Part shown: piece after piece, positions 35,752 to 43,731 of the stretch | Layout of the letters: the number at the start of each line of letters is the position of its first letter | How positions within the stretch are numbered: position 1 is the stretch's first letter | Program-made: the position numbers and the translations under genes | Assembly: GCF_000420045.1 (NCBI RefSeq) | Contig: NZ_ATUE01000005.1 | Span: 722,089 to 786,088 of the forward strand | DNA from: Perlucidibaca piscinae DSM 21586 | GTDB lineage: Bacteria; Pseudomonadota; Gammaproteobacteria; Pseudomonadales; Moraxellaceae | Direction: 5' to 3' | DNA: 64,000 bases | Notes under the pieces: model-generated | Told to the model about the DNA's origin: nothing | The model's input: the letters and a program-made list of their open reading frames with translations, nothing else | Databases searched by the model: none

Positions 35752-36753
35752 ATGCGCAAGACAACCCAACTGGCTGCCGCCCTGCTGGCCGCCTCCGCTT
35801 CGCTGGTTTCGGTCCAGGCCCAGGCCGCCAAGATCTGCGTGTTCGACATCCTGGGTGCCCAGGGTGACGTCAACAGCATGATGAAGGACTACGCCATTGC
35901 CGCCAAGGCCATGGGTGCCAGCGTCGAACTCAAGCCCTACACCGACGAGCGCACCGCTGCCGAAGACTTCAAGGCCGGCCAGTGCGACGGCGTCATGCTC
36001 ACCGGCCTGCGCAGCCGTCAGTTCAACAGCTTCACCGGCGCGCTGGACTCCATCGGTGCCATCCCCAGCTACCAGGTGATGGAAAAGACCATGGCTACCC
36101 TGGCCAATCCGGCACTGGCAGCCAAGATGGTGCAAGGCAAGTACGAGATCGCTGGTGTCGCTCCGGCCGGTGCTGCCTACCTGTTCGTGAAGAGCCGCTC
36201 GATCAACCACGTCGACAAGCTGGCCGGCAAGAAGATCGCGATTTTCGACTACGACAAGTCGCAGGCCAAGATGGTGCAGAAGGTCGGCGCCCAGCCGGTT
36301 TCCTCCGACATCACCAACTTCGCCGCCAAGTTCAACAACAACGCGGTGGACATCATTGCCTCGCCGGCTCTGGCCTACAAGCCGCTGGAACTGCACAAGG
36401 GCCTGGGCAAGGAAGGCGCCATCGTCCGCTTCCCGATCATTCAGCTGACCTTCCAGCTGGTCATCAACAAGGACAAGTTCCCGGCTGGCTTCGGTCAGAA
36501 GTCTCGCGTCTACTGGGATGGCCAGTACGACCGCGCCATGGCGCTGGTGAAGAAGGCCGAGCGCGATGTCCCGGCAAGCGCCTGGATGGACCTGCCCGCC
36601 AAGGACAAGGAAGGCTATGTCGTCATGCTGCGTGAAGCTCGCATCTCGCTGACTGCCGAAGGCATCTACGACAAGACCATGATGAAGCTGCTCAAGAAGA
36701 CCCGTTGCTCGGTGGAAGCCGGCAATGCTGAGTGCTCGCAGAACCTCGAGTGA
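35752..36753 (+). CDS. Periplasmic solute-binding protein, AdeT1/2 (DUF6091)-like
   Basis: This 333-residue protein has a signal peptide (about residues 1-25, ending AQAQA). The mature sequence is a two-lobed binding protein: ICVFDILGAQGDVNSMMKDY, DERTAAEDFKAGQCDGVMLTG, KKIAIFDYDKSQAKMVQKVG and FPIIQLTFQLVINKDKFP. It strongly resembles Acinetobacter AdeT proteins, which were once labelled RND efflux parts. Here the gene lies between a TatT-like lipoprotein and a TRAP permease, so a TRAP binding-protein role is much more likely. The substrate is not evident. Confidence 0.8.
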   Translation: MRKTTQLAAALLAASASLVSVQAQAAKICVFDILGAQGDVNSMMKDYAIAAKAMGASVELKPYTDERTAAEDFKAGQCDGVMLTGLRSRQFNSFTGALDSIGAIPSYQVMEKTMATLANPALAAKMVQGKYEIAGVAPAGAAYLFVKSRSINHVDKLAGKKIAIFDYDKSQAKMVQKVGAQPVSSDITNFAAKFNNNAVDIIASPALAYKPLELHKGLGKEGAIVRFPIIQLTFQLVINKDKFPAGFGQKSRVYWDGQYDRAMALVKKAERDVPASAWMDLPAKDKEGYVVMLREARISLTAEGIYDKTMMKLLKKTRCSVEAGNAECSQNLE

Positions 36754-36775
36754 TGTTGGCGTGATCTGATGTCCC

Positions 36776-36807
36776 GGCGGTGGCACGGCGCAAGCGGTGC
36801 CGCCGCC
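36776..36807 (+). other. Strong hairpin before the TRAP permease gene
   Basis: GGCGGTGGCAC (36776-36786) pairs with GTGCCGCCGCC (36797-36807), 11 bp with one G-U pair, 27 nt before the ATG and with no T run. It probably stabilises the downstream message or limits readthrough. Confidence 0.5.
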
Positions 36808-36833
36808 TCGGTCTTCTACCTGGGAAGTGACAC

Positions 36834-38978
36834 ATGAACAACAATAAACCTGTCTTGATGAACCGGACGCTTTCGGAATGGCTGTCCAGTCTTCCGGTTC
36901 TCCTGCTGCTGCTGCTGACACTCGTCATCGGCACTGGCGAAATGTTCCATGGCCAGCTGCTGCGCATGGGCGAACGCATGTTCGGCGACCCCAGCCGCAA
37001 CATCCAGTATTTCATGCTCCGCGCCGACCCGGTGAAGCCGGATTGCGACCCCAACCAGGACATCGAGGCTGCCGTGGCGGCCCAGACGGCGGCTCCGGCA
37101 GCGGTCTCCGATGACCCGCTGGACGCGCTCTTCGCCGACGAGCCGCAGGATCCGGATGCCGTGCGTGCCTCGCTCGAGCAGGCCAAGGTGCTGTGTGCCG
37201 AGAAGCACGTCATGTATGACGGCATCATGGCCAACATCGACGGCAAGCTGAAGGCCTTCCGCGCGCTGGAAACCGGCTTCTTCAGCATCTTCAAGTTCGG
37301 CACCGAGAACCGTCCGCTGCTGCTGATGGTGATGTTCGCGATTGCTGCCGTGACCACGACGCTGGGCGTGCACCACATCGGCCTGCGTCCGCCGCGCTAC
37401 AAGATCGACTTCAAGGTCTATGGCGTGTCCATGGTGGTGGCCAACGCGCTTGCCCTGTACTCGTGCTGGTTCTACTACAACAACGTGCTGCTGACCTCGG
37501 GCATCGAGGTCGAGAAGCCGATTCTCAACTACCTGACCATCGCCCTGTTCGCCGGTCTGACCGCGATCAGTGCCTGGCGTCTGGTGAAGCCGGCCCCGGG
37601 TGCGGAAGAGGGTGGCAGCCCGGGCATGGCCCTGCTGTCGATCCCGCTGTACGCCTTCATGGCCATCACCTCGTCGATCACCTTCTTCGGCGAGCAGCAC
37701 TTCGCCGGTCTGGCGATCTACCTGGGTCAGCTGTTCGAGTACTCGAACATCTTCCTCAACCTGGCGCTCTACATCTGGGCCGGCATGTTGCTGAAGCAGA
37801 CCCGCGTGGTGAACCTCTTCCTCGACATCGTGCGTCCGTGGAAGTTCTCGCCTGAGGTCCTGACCTGGATCATCCTGCTCGCGGCGGCGATTCCGACGGC
37901 CTACACCGGTGCGTCGGGCATCTTCGTCATCGCGGCAGGTGCCATCGTCTACAAGGAAGTGTTCATGGCCGGCGGCCGTCGCCAGGTGGCGCTTGCCGCC
38001 GCCGCGATGTCCGGCTCCATGGGTGTGGTGCTGCGTCCCTGCCTGCTGATCGTGCTGATTGCCGCGCTCAACAAGCAGGTCACCACCAACGAGCTCTACG
38101 GCTGGGGTGTCGGGGTCTTCCTGCTGACCTCGACGCTGTTCCTGCTGATGGCCATGGCGACCCGCGAGAGCGGTGCGCCGGCACGCGAGAAGGTCGTGTT
38201 CGGTGACGCCCTGCGCGGCTCGCTGCGTGCCCTGGTGCCGGTGTCCCCGTACATCGTCATCACCCTCGGTGTGGTCTGGGGCTACAGCTACTTCCTCGAC
38301 ACCAAGCTCGACGAGTTCACCGCGCCGGTGATGCTGCCGATCATCATGATGTTCATCCTGATCTTCGACAAGATTCGTCGCGAGCCCAAGGCCGAGGCGG
38401 TCAAGCACAACCCGGCTGCCGAGCGTCGTGTCGGTCTGGAAGGCGCCGTGCGCTTTGCCACCAACGAGACCATCGGTCACATCGGCGCGCTGATCATGCT
38501 GATGGCGCTGTCGGTGTCGGTGGGTGGCGTGATCGAGCGTTCGGGCATGATGGAAGCGGTGCCGGAAGACTTCGGCAGCATCTGGATCGCCCTGACCGTG
38601 CTGATGCTGATCCTGTTCTTCATCGGCATGATCATGGACCCGTTCGGTGCGGTGATCCTGGTGTCGGCGACCATTGCGCCCATCGCCTACAGCAACGGCA
38701 TCCACCCGGTGCACTTCTGGATGATCGTGCTGACCGCCTTCGAGCTGGGCTATCTGTCGCCACCCGTGGCACTCAACCAGTTGCTGACGCGCATGGTCGT
38801 GGGCGAGCAGGAGATGGATGCGGCCGATGCCGAGGTGCGTCACAAGTCCTTCTACTACCGCTACGAGCGCTGGATCATGCCGGTGGTGATCATGGCCCTT
38901 GGTCTGATCCTGGTGACCTACGGTGGCCAGATGATCGTGGAGCATGGTGCGGAGTGGACTGCCGCACTGGGGCTCTGA
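36834..38978 (+). CDS. TRAP transporter large permease subunit (DctM type, fused)
   Basis: This 714-residue polytopic inner-membrane protein has a signal-anchor helix near residues 15-35 and a periplasmic insertion with an acidic stretch (about 60-130). About fifteen hydrophobic helices follow. Segments such as IPTAYTGASGIFVIAAGAIVYKE, GSMGVVLRPCLLIVLIAAL and FELGYLSPPVALNQLLTRM are typical of DctM-type TRAP permeases. The extra N-terminal helices probably replace a separate DctQ subunit. The message carries CA motifs at codons 2-5. A strong bidirectional terminator follows. Confidence 0.88.
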   Translation: MNNNKPVLMNRTLSEWLSSLPVLLLLLLTLVIGTGEMFHGQLLRMGERMFGDPSRNIQYFMLRADPVKPDCDPNQDIEAAVAAQTAAPAAVSDDPLDALFADEPQDPDAVRASLEQAKVLCAEKHVMYDGIMANIDGKLKAFRALETGFFSIFKFGTENRPLLLMVMFAIAAVTTTLGVHHIGLRPPRYKIDFKVYGVSMVVANALALYSCWFYYNNVLLTSGIEVEKPILNYLTIALFAGLTAISAWRLVKPAPGAEEGGSPGMALLSIPLYAFMAITSSITFFGEQHFAGLAIYLGQLFEYSNIFLNLALYIWAGMLLKQTRVVNLFLDIVRPWKFSPEVLTWIILLAAAIPTAYTGASGIFVIAAGAIVYKEVFMAGGRRQVALAAAAMSGSMGVVLRPCLLIVLIAALNKQVTTNELYGWGVGVFLLTSTLFLLMAMATRESGAPAREKVVFGDALRGSLRALVPVSPYIVITLGVVWGYSYFLDTKLDEFTAPVMLPIIMMFILIFDKIRREPKAEAVKHNPAAERRVGLEGAVRFATNETIGHIGALIMLMALSVSVGGVIERSGMMEAVPEDFGSIWIALTVLMLILFFIGMIMDPFGAVILVSATIAPIAYSNGIHPVHFWMIVLTAFELGYLSPPVALNQLLTRMVVGEQEMDAADAEVRHKSFYYRYERWIMPVVIMALGLILVTYGGQMIVEHGAEWTAALGL
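36837..36847 (+). promoter_or_regulatory. Overlapping CA motifs at codons 2-5 of the TRAP permease
   Basis: AACAACAATAA directly after the ATG contains AACAACAA (36837-36844) and AACAATAA (36840-36847), both perfect AANAANAA motifs. With the motifs before the other two genes, every gene of the transporter set is marked. Confidence 0.55.
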
Positions 38979-39015
38979 ACGCCTGACCTGCCCCGTCTCC
39001 GGAGGGGGCATGCAT

Positions 39016-39053
39016 GAAACGACAAGGCCGGCATTTGCCGGCCTTGTCGTTTC
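39016..39053. terminator. Bidirectional 17-bp terminator after the TRAP genes
   Basis: Bases 39016-39032 pair perfectly with 39037-39053 around ATTT. It lies between the TRAP genes and the convergent panD. Confidence 0.8.
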
Positions 39054-39109
39054 TGCCCGGTGCGGGCTCGGTTCAGGGCGACGGGCTGCGGCATATTCTG
39101 CGGGCAACA

Positions 39110-39135
39110 AAAAACCGGCCAGATGGCCGGTTTTT
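39110..39135. terminator. Bidirectional terminator after panD
   Basis: AAAAACCGGCC (39110-39120), AGAT, GGCCGGTTTTT (39125-39135). The T run occurs on both strands, so it can end panD (minus strand) and back up the terminator at 39016. Confidence 0.88.
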
Positions 39136-39153
39136 CATGACAGCAGAGACGTC

Positions 39154-39534
39154 TCAGGCAACCTGTACCGGAATGGCGTTGGCGCTGTGGCTGACGGTGT
39201 TGTCGGCGTTGCAGTAGACTAGGCGCGGCTTGAAGCTGGCCAGCTCTTCCTGGTTGAACTGGGCATAGGTGCAGATGATGACGCGATCGCCGGGCTGGGC
39301 CTTGTGCGCAGCAGCACCGTTGACCGAGATCATCAGCGAGCCGGCTTCGGCGCGGATGGCGTAGGTGGTGAAGCGCTCGCCATTGGCGACGTTGTAGATC
39401 TGGATCTGTTCGTATTCACGAATGCCAGCGAGGTCCAGAAGATCACTGTCGATGGCGCAGGAGCCTTCGTAGTCGAGCTCGGCATGAGTCACGCAAGCGC
39501 GGTGCAGCTTGGCTTTCAGCATGATGCATTGCAT
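39154..39534 (-). CDS. panD: PanD, aspartate 1-decarboxylase
   Basis: PanD makes beta-alanine for pantothenate. From ATG 39534 the proenzyme has 126 residues, the same as E. coli, with GGAGG 9 bp upstream; an in-frame extension to 39642 is rejected. Self-cleavage would fall at G24-S25 in HAELDYEGSCAID, forming the pyruvoyl group on S25. ISVNGAAAHKAQPGD is the active-site segment. It is the last of the minus-strand panB-panC-panD genes, but the 128-bp gap after panC may hold its own promoter. Confidence 0.97.
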   Translation of the reverse strand: MQCIMLKAKLHRACVTHAELDYEGSCAIDSDLLDLAGIREYEQIQIYNVANGERFTTYAIRAEAGSLMISVNGAAAHKAQPGDRVIICTYAQFNQEELASFKPRLVYCNADNTVSHSANAIPVQVA

Positions 39535-39662
39535 GAGTTTTTTCCTCCGCACAACAGCGGTGAGTGGCAAGGCGGGCAGACAAACGTCGTACCGTCCCCA
39601 CGGGCGCGCCATTTTGCCGTAAGACGCGCCACGGTTCAACACACGATTTGTCGCTTAAATGA

Positions 39663-40523
39663 TCAGCGCGACGCGTCGGTCACGCTGAACGCCAGGTTGT
39701 CGATGAGGCGTGTGGTGCCCAGTCGTGCCGCGATCAGGATCACCAGGTCATGGCTGTCCGGGCCGGCCGGACTCAGGTCCTGGCTCAGGATGCTGACATA
39801 GTCGGGCTCGAAACCGCATTTCGCCAGATGCGCCTGTGCCGCCGTGACGAGCATGGCGTAGTCGCGGTTTCCACCCAGGATGGCCTGTTGCAGATTGCGC
39901 AGGGCCTGGTAAATGACCGGCGCCTGCTGCCGCTGCTCCGGTGTCAGGAAGCCGTTGCGCGAACTCAGCGCGAGACCATCCTCGGCGCGCGTGGTCGGTA
40001 CGCCGATGATGCTGACCGGGAAGCACAGCTCCTGCACCAGGCGACGGATCACGGCCAGCTGCTGGTAGTCCTTTTCGCCGAACAGCGCCATGTCAGGCTG
40101 TACGATGTTGAGCAGCTTGCTGACCACGGTGGCGACCCCGGTGAAATGACCGGGACGCGAGGCGCCGCAGAGGATGTCGGTGATGCCGGCGACTGCCACG
40201 GTGGTCGCCTGGCTGCGGCCGTCCGGATACATCTCGCTGGCAGAGGGGGCGAACAGCAGGTCGCAGCCGGCGTTGACCAGCTGGTTGGCATCAGCCTCCA
40301 GCGTGCGCGGGTAGCGATCGAAGTCCTCGTTGACCCCGAACTGGGTAGGGTTGACGAAGATGCTGGCGACCACGAAGTCGGCACGCCGGCGCGCTGCCTG
40401 CACCAGATCCATGTGGCCCTGGTGCAGATTGCCCATGGTCGGCACGAACGCCACCGACTTGCCGGCCTGGCGGGCCTGACGCAGGGCGGCACGCAGGCCC
40501 TGGATGGTGCTTTCAATCTTCAT
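39663..40523 (-). CDS. panC: PanC, pantothenate synthetase
   Basis: PanC joins pantoate and beta-alanine with ATP. The 286-residue protein has the nucleotidyltransferase motifs PTMGNLHQGHMDL (HxGH, about 28-40) and IFVNPTQFGVNEDFDRYPRT. The segment FGEKDYQQLAVIRRLV and a KMSKS-like ALSSRNGFL also occur. It lies 27 bp after panB in the same operon. Confidence 0.97.
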   Translation of the reverse strand: MKIESTIQGLRAALRQARQAGKSVAFVPTMGNLHQGHMDLVQAARRRADFVVASIFVNPTQFGVNEDFDRYPRTLEADANQLVNAGCDLLFAPSASEMYPDGRSQATTVAVAGITDILCGASRPGHFTGVATVVSKLLNIVQPDMALFGEKDYQQLAVIRRLVQELCFPVSIIGVPTTRAEDGLALSSRNGFLTPEQRQQAPVIYQALRNLQQAILGGNRDYAMLVTAAQAHLAKCGFEPDYVSILSQDLSPAGPDSHDLVILIAARLGTTRLIDNLAFSVTDASR

Positions 40524-40550
40524 CGCGTTGCGCTCCCGATACGGAGTGGG

Positions 40551-41351
40551 TCAGCCGGCAAAGCCGTGTTCCGGAGCCGGATAGCGTCCATCCTGCACCT
40601 CGTTGTGGAACTGGCGGAAGGCGCCGGTGATGCTGCCGTCGCCGGCAGCCAGGAAATTCTTCACGAAGCGGGCCGGCTTGCCGTGGTGGATGCCGAGCAT
40701 GTCATGCAGGACCAGGACCTGGCCATCACAGTGCGGTCCGGCGCCGATGCCGATCAGCGGCACCGGGCAGCGTGCCTGCACCTGCTGCGCCAGCGAGGTC
40801 GGCACGCATTCCAGCAGCAGCATGGCGGCGCCGGCGGCGACAGCGGCCTCGGCATCGGCAAGCAGCTGTTGCGCGGCCGCCTCGTCACGCCCCTGCACGC
40901 GATAGCCGCCGAGCACGTTCACCGACTGCGGCGTCAGACCCAGATGGATGCAGACCGGGATGCCGCCGCGGGTGAGCTGACGCACGGTGTCGGCCAGCCA
41001 GGCACCACCTTCGAGCTTGACCAGGTGTGCGCCGGCGCGCATCAGTTCTGCGGCAGCGGTCAGTGCCGTGCCGGTGTCGGCATAGCTCATGAACGGCATG
41101 TCGGCCATGAGCAGAGAATACGGGTTGCCGCGTGCCACGGCGGCGGTGTGATAGGCCATGTCAGCGACGGTGACAGGCAGGGTCGAGCCATGCCCCTGCA
41201 CCACCATGCCCAGCGAGTCGCCGATCAGGATCACGTCGATGGCGGCGTCGGCCATGGCGCGGGCAAAGCTGGCGTCGTAGCAGGTCAGACAGCTGAAGCG
41301 GCGGCCTTGCTGCTTGAGGTCGCGTAGGGTGTGCAGGGTCACCGGTTTCAT
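40551..41351 (-). CDS. panB: PanB, ketopantoate hydroxymethyltransferase
   Basis: PanB transfers a hydroxymethyl group from methylene-THF to 2-ketoisovalerate. The 266-residue TIM-barrel has the start MKPVTLHTLRDLKQQG, the metal/substrate motifs LTCYDASFARAMADA and ILIGDSLGMVVQGH, then ADMPFMSY and the C-terminal HDMLGIHHGKPARFVKNF. It follows folK by 60 bp, linking folate and pantothenate genes as in Pseudomonas. Confidence 0.97.
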   Translation of the reverse strand: MKPVTLHTLRDLKQQGRRFSCLTCYDASFARAMADAAIDVILIGDSLGMVVQGHGSTLPVTVADMAYHTAAVARGNPYSLLMADMPFMSYADTGTALTAAAELMRAGAHLVKLEGGAWLADTVRQLTRGGIPVCIHLGLTPQSVNVLGGYRVQGRDEAAAQQLLADAEAAVAAGAAMLLLECVPTSLAQQVQARCPVPLIGIGAGPHCDGQVLVLHDMLGIHHGKPARFVKNFLAAGDGSITGAFRQFHNEVQDGRYPAPEHGFAG

Positions 41352-41411
41352 GACAGCTCCTGGGGGAAGGACAACATCACGCGGGCATGGTCGTGGCTAA
41401 TGCCGGACGGG

Positions 41412-41957
41412 TCAAGCCTGCGCATCATGCCGGTGACGGTTCCCGTTTGCCGGCCAGTCCGGCAGCGGCCATGGCTGCAGACCGTCCTGGGGCAGACGGG
41501 CTGCCAGCTCGGCGATGCAGCGACCGTCGGGCAGTCGCCAGTCCGGTACCAATTCGGCCAGGGGGGTGAGCACGAAGGCGCGCTGCGTCATTTCCGGGTG
41601 CGGCACCTGCAGGCGAGGCTCGTTGATCACCTGCTCGTCGTAGAGCAGCAGATCCAGATCAAGGGTGCGCGGCCCCCAGCGCAGCAGACGCTCCCGGCCG
41701 GCGTCCTGCTCGATGGCCTGCAGCACGTCGAGCAGCGCCAGCGGCGACAGGTCGGTGTGCAGCACGGCGGCGGCATTGGCATAGTCGGGCTGATCAGCCG
41801 GCCCCAGCGGTGCGCTGCGATACAGGCGCGAGCATTGCGCGAGACGGATGTCCGGGTGTGCGTCAAGCGACTGCAGTGCCTGGCTGAGCAGGGCGGGGGA
41901 GTCGCCCAGATTGCTGCCGAGGCCGATGGCGGCACGTGTACCGGGTCTGCCGCGCAT
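41412..41957 (-). CDS. folK: FolK, HPPK
   Basis: FolK pyrophosphorylates 6-hydroxymethyl-dihydropterin, giving the FolP substrate. From ATG 41957 it has 181 residues (MRGRPGTRAAIGLGSNLGDS). The substrate motif RWGPRTLDLDLLLYD and HPEMTQRAFVLTPLAEL are typical. A longer frame reaches into pcnB and is not used. The start lies 7 bp after the pcnB stop, so translation is probably coupled. Confidence 0.95.
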   Translation of the reverse strand: MRGRPGTRAAIGLGSNLGDSPALLSQALQSLDAHPDIRLAQCSRLYRSAPLGPADQPDYANAAAVLHTDLSPLALLDVLQAIEQDAGRERLLRWGPRTLDLDLLLYDEQVINEPRLQVPHPEMTQRAFVLTPLAELVPDWRLPDGRCIAELAARLPQDGLQPWPLPDWPANGNRHRHDAQA

Positions 41958-41964
41958 GGCCGGG

Positions 41965-43308
41965 TCAGGCGTTCTGGTCGGCGCGCGGCTTGCGGCGCCG
42001 GCGCGGCTTGCTGGAGGTGGCGCCCTCCTTGGGGCGATTTTCCAGCGCGCGCTGCATTTCAATCTGCAGGCCGGGGTCGGCATCCTGCCAGCGTGTCCAC
42101 CAGGCACCCATGCCCCGGGTGTCCTCTCCGGCCTGCTCGCGAAGCACCAGGAAGTCATAGCCGGCACGGAAGCGCTCGTTCTGCGCCATGGCCTCGACCT
42201 GACGCGGGCGTGGCACCTCGAGGCGGGGCTGCATTTCCCAGATGTCGCGAATCACCTGCGCGGCATGGCGCGGAATCGCCGTGCGCCGTTGCTGGCTGGT
42301 CAGCACCATCTGCCCGGCCTGTTGCCAGGCGGGCACCGGCGGCACCCCCTCGTCCAGCAGCTGCTGCACGCGAGCCTGCATCGGGCCCCAGAGCAGTGCG
42401 GCAAAGAAGAAGGCCGGGTTGATGCCCTTGCAGATGGCGATGCGCGCATCGGTGTTCTCGGCAGTGAGCTGCCAGAGCTGGTGGCGCGGATACAGCATGG
42501 CCTCCGGGAACAGCGGCTCAAAGAGGCCGTACTCTTCCAGCAGCGGCAGCAGCGGTGCGGCATGGCCGCCACCGAAGAGCTTATGGCACTCGTCGTAGAG
42601 GCGATGCGAGGACATGTCCTCAAGCAGCTCGGCCAGTTCCGGAATGGGGGCGGCGGTATCCGGCGCCAGCGTGAAGTCGAGCTTGGCGGCGAAACGTATG
42701 GCCCGCAGCATGCGTACCGGGTCTTCGCGGTAGCGGGTTTCCGGGTCGCCGATCAGGCGCAGCACGCGCTGCTCGAGGTCCTTGCGACCGTTGGCGAAAT
42801 CCCAGAGCGAGAAGTCGGCAATGTTGTAATAGATGGCGTTGATGGTGAAGTCGCGGCGGGCGGCATCTTCCTCGATGTCGCCCCAGACATTGTCACGCAG
42901 GATGAGGCCATCGGCATTGGTGCGCGCGGTCTGCTCGTCGCCATCGCTGTGATGGGCGCGGAAGGTGGCCACCTCGATGACTTCACGGCCCCAGCGCACA
43001 TGAGCGAGCCGGAAACGGCGACCGATGATCTGGCACTGGCCGCCAAACAGGTGCTTGACCTGCTCGGGCGTGGCGCTGGTGGCGATGTCGAAGTCCTTGG
43101 GATCCAGGCCCAGCAGCAGGTCGCGAACGCCGCCGCCGATGAGGAAAGCCTGATGGCCGGCATCGTGCAGTCGATACAGGGTTCTTACCGCTGCCGGGCT
43201 GATGTTCTTGCGCGAGACGGGGTGGCGATCACGAGGAATGATGACCGGCTTGAGGCGTGTCAGCGGCTTGCCGCGCGAGCGCCATCGATTGAGCCATCCC
43301 TTCAGCAT
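41965..43308 (-). CDS. pcnB: PcnB, poly(A) polymerase I
   Basis: PcnB adds 3' poly(A) tails that promote RNA decay. It has 447 residues. The class II nucleotidyltransferase core is FLIGGGVRDLLLGLDPKDFDIAT (in two parts: GGGVRD and the DFD carboxylates, about residues 58-77). RRFRLAHVRWGREVIEVATFR and RRDFTINAIYYN also occur. The C-terminus ends in a basic Arg/Lys tail, as in E. coli PAP I. It lies downstream of the CrcZ-like locus, exactly as pcnB lies downstream of crcZ in Pseudomonas. Confidence 0.97.
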   Translation of the reverse strand: MLKGWLNRWRSRGKPLTRLKPVIIPRDRHPVSRKNISPAAVRTLYRLHDAGHQAFLIGGGVRDLLLGLDPKDFDIATSATPEQVKHLFGGQCQIIGRRFRLAHVRWGREVIEVATFRAHHSDGDEQTARTNADGLILRDNVWGDIEEDAARRDFTINAIYYNIADFSLWDFANGRKDLEQRVLRLIGDPETRYREDPVRMLRAIRFAAKLDFTLAPDTAAPIPELAELLEDMSSHRLYDECHKLFGGGHAAPLLPLLEEYGLFEPLFPEAMLYPRHQLWQLTAENTDARIAICKGINPAFFFAALLWGPMQARVQQLLDEGVPPVPAWQQAGQMVLTSQQRRTAIPRHAAQVIRDIWEMQPRLEVPRPRQVEAMAQNERFRAGYDFLVLREQAGEDTRGMGAWWTRWQDADPGLQIEMQRALENRPKEGATSSKPRRRRKPRADQNA

Positions 43309-43401
43309 CGTGTCATCTCACCCGGAACATGGAAAGCCGGGATGATAGCAAGATTGTGCCGGAAGTGGGTGATGGTGGTCGGAACAGGGGAGTGCGGCAA
43401 G

Positions 43402-43581
43402 GCGGGAGGCTGACCTCCCGCGACCGCTGAACGGTGCTGTGCGATTTTTATCGTCTTCTTGTGTCTCGGGGCACGAATTTTTCTTTTTGCCCGGCATCCT
43501 GGCGCGTGTCACCCGAGTCCATGCGGGCGCGTTTCTTGTTGTGGCATTCACATGCCGTGGCGAGTTGTTGTTATGGCCACG
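43402..43581 (-). ncRNA. crcZ: CrcZ-like small RNA (Hfq/Crc decoy candidate)
   Basis: The 423-bp gap between cbrB and pcnB holds no convincing gene. On the cbrB strand a sigma54 promoter would start RNA near 43581. The RNA has three perfect AANAANAA motifs: AACAACAA (43572-43565), AACAAGAA (43540-43533) and AAAAAGAA (43488-43481), plus a near match AAGAAGAC (43459-43452). The first and third lie in 14-nt loops of hairpins CGTGGC/GCCACG and GGGCA/TGCCC. A perfect hairpin GCGGGAGG/CCTCCCGC (43421-43402) can end it, although no T run follows. Pseudomonas crcZ has the same neighbours, promoter type and motifs. At about 180 nt it is shorter than P. aeruginosa CrcZ (about 400 nt). Function is inferred. 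Confidence 0.72.
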
Positions 43582-43591
43582 CGTTGTAATA

Positions 43592-43607
43592 GCAGATTGC
43601 GTGCCAA
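43592..43607 (-). promoter_or_regulatory. sigma54 promoter of the CrcZ-like RNA
   Basis: TTGGCACG (43607-43600) provides the -24 GG at 43605-43604. After exactly 10 bp the -12 GC stands at 43593-43592 within CTGCT. It matches TGGCAC-N5-TTGC except for the first T of the -12. The start site would be about 43580. Confidence 0.8.
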
Positions 43608-43693
43608 CTTCCTTTTATTCATCAAGTGTTTTCTAAAACAGTGACTTGCGAATTTCTGACCAGGGCTGTGGTGATGGCGCGCACTGTGGATTC

Positions 43694-43728
43694 GTAACCT
43701 CGGTAACAAATTTGTGTAGAAGGGTAAC
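43694..43728 (-). promoter_or_regulatory. Three GTTAC repeats, likely CbrB upstream activating sites
   Basis: On the minus strand GTTAC occurs at 43728-43724, 43707-43703 and 43698-43694, about 113-147 bp upstream of the predicted RNA start. CbrB sites at Pseudomonas crcZ are built from GTTAC half-sites (TGTTAC-N14-GTAACA) near -146. Here the half-sites are direct repeats, not a palindrome. Confidence 0.6.
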
Positions 43729-43731
43729 GAC

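Noticed and set aside
36781..36795. TGGCACG with GG-N10-GC spacing upstream of the TRAP permease, a possible sigma54 promoter
   Set aside because: The -12 part is AAGC instead of TTGC, and the bases are part of a strong GC hairpin, which is a sufficient explanation. It stays a weak possibility.
43439..43636. 65-codon frame on the plus strand in the cbrB-pcnB gap
   Set aside because: No ribosome site, low-complexity sequence, and it lies antisense to the CrcZ-like RNA and its promoter, which explain the region better.
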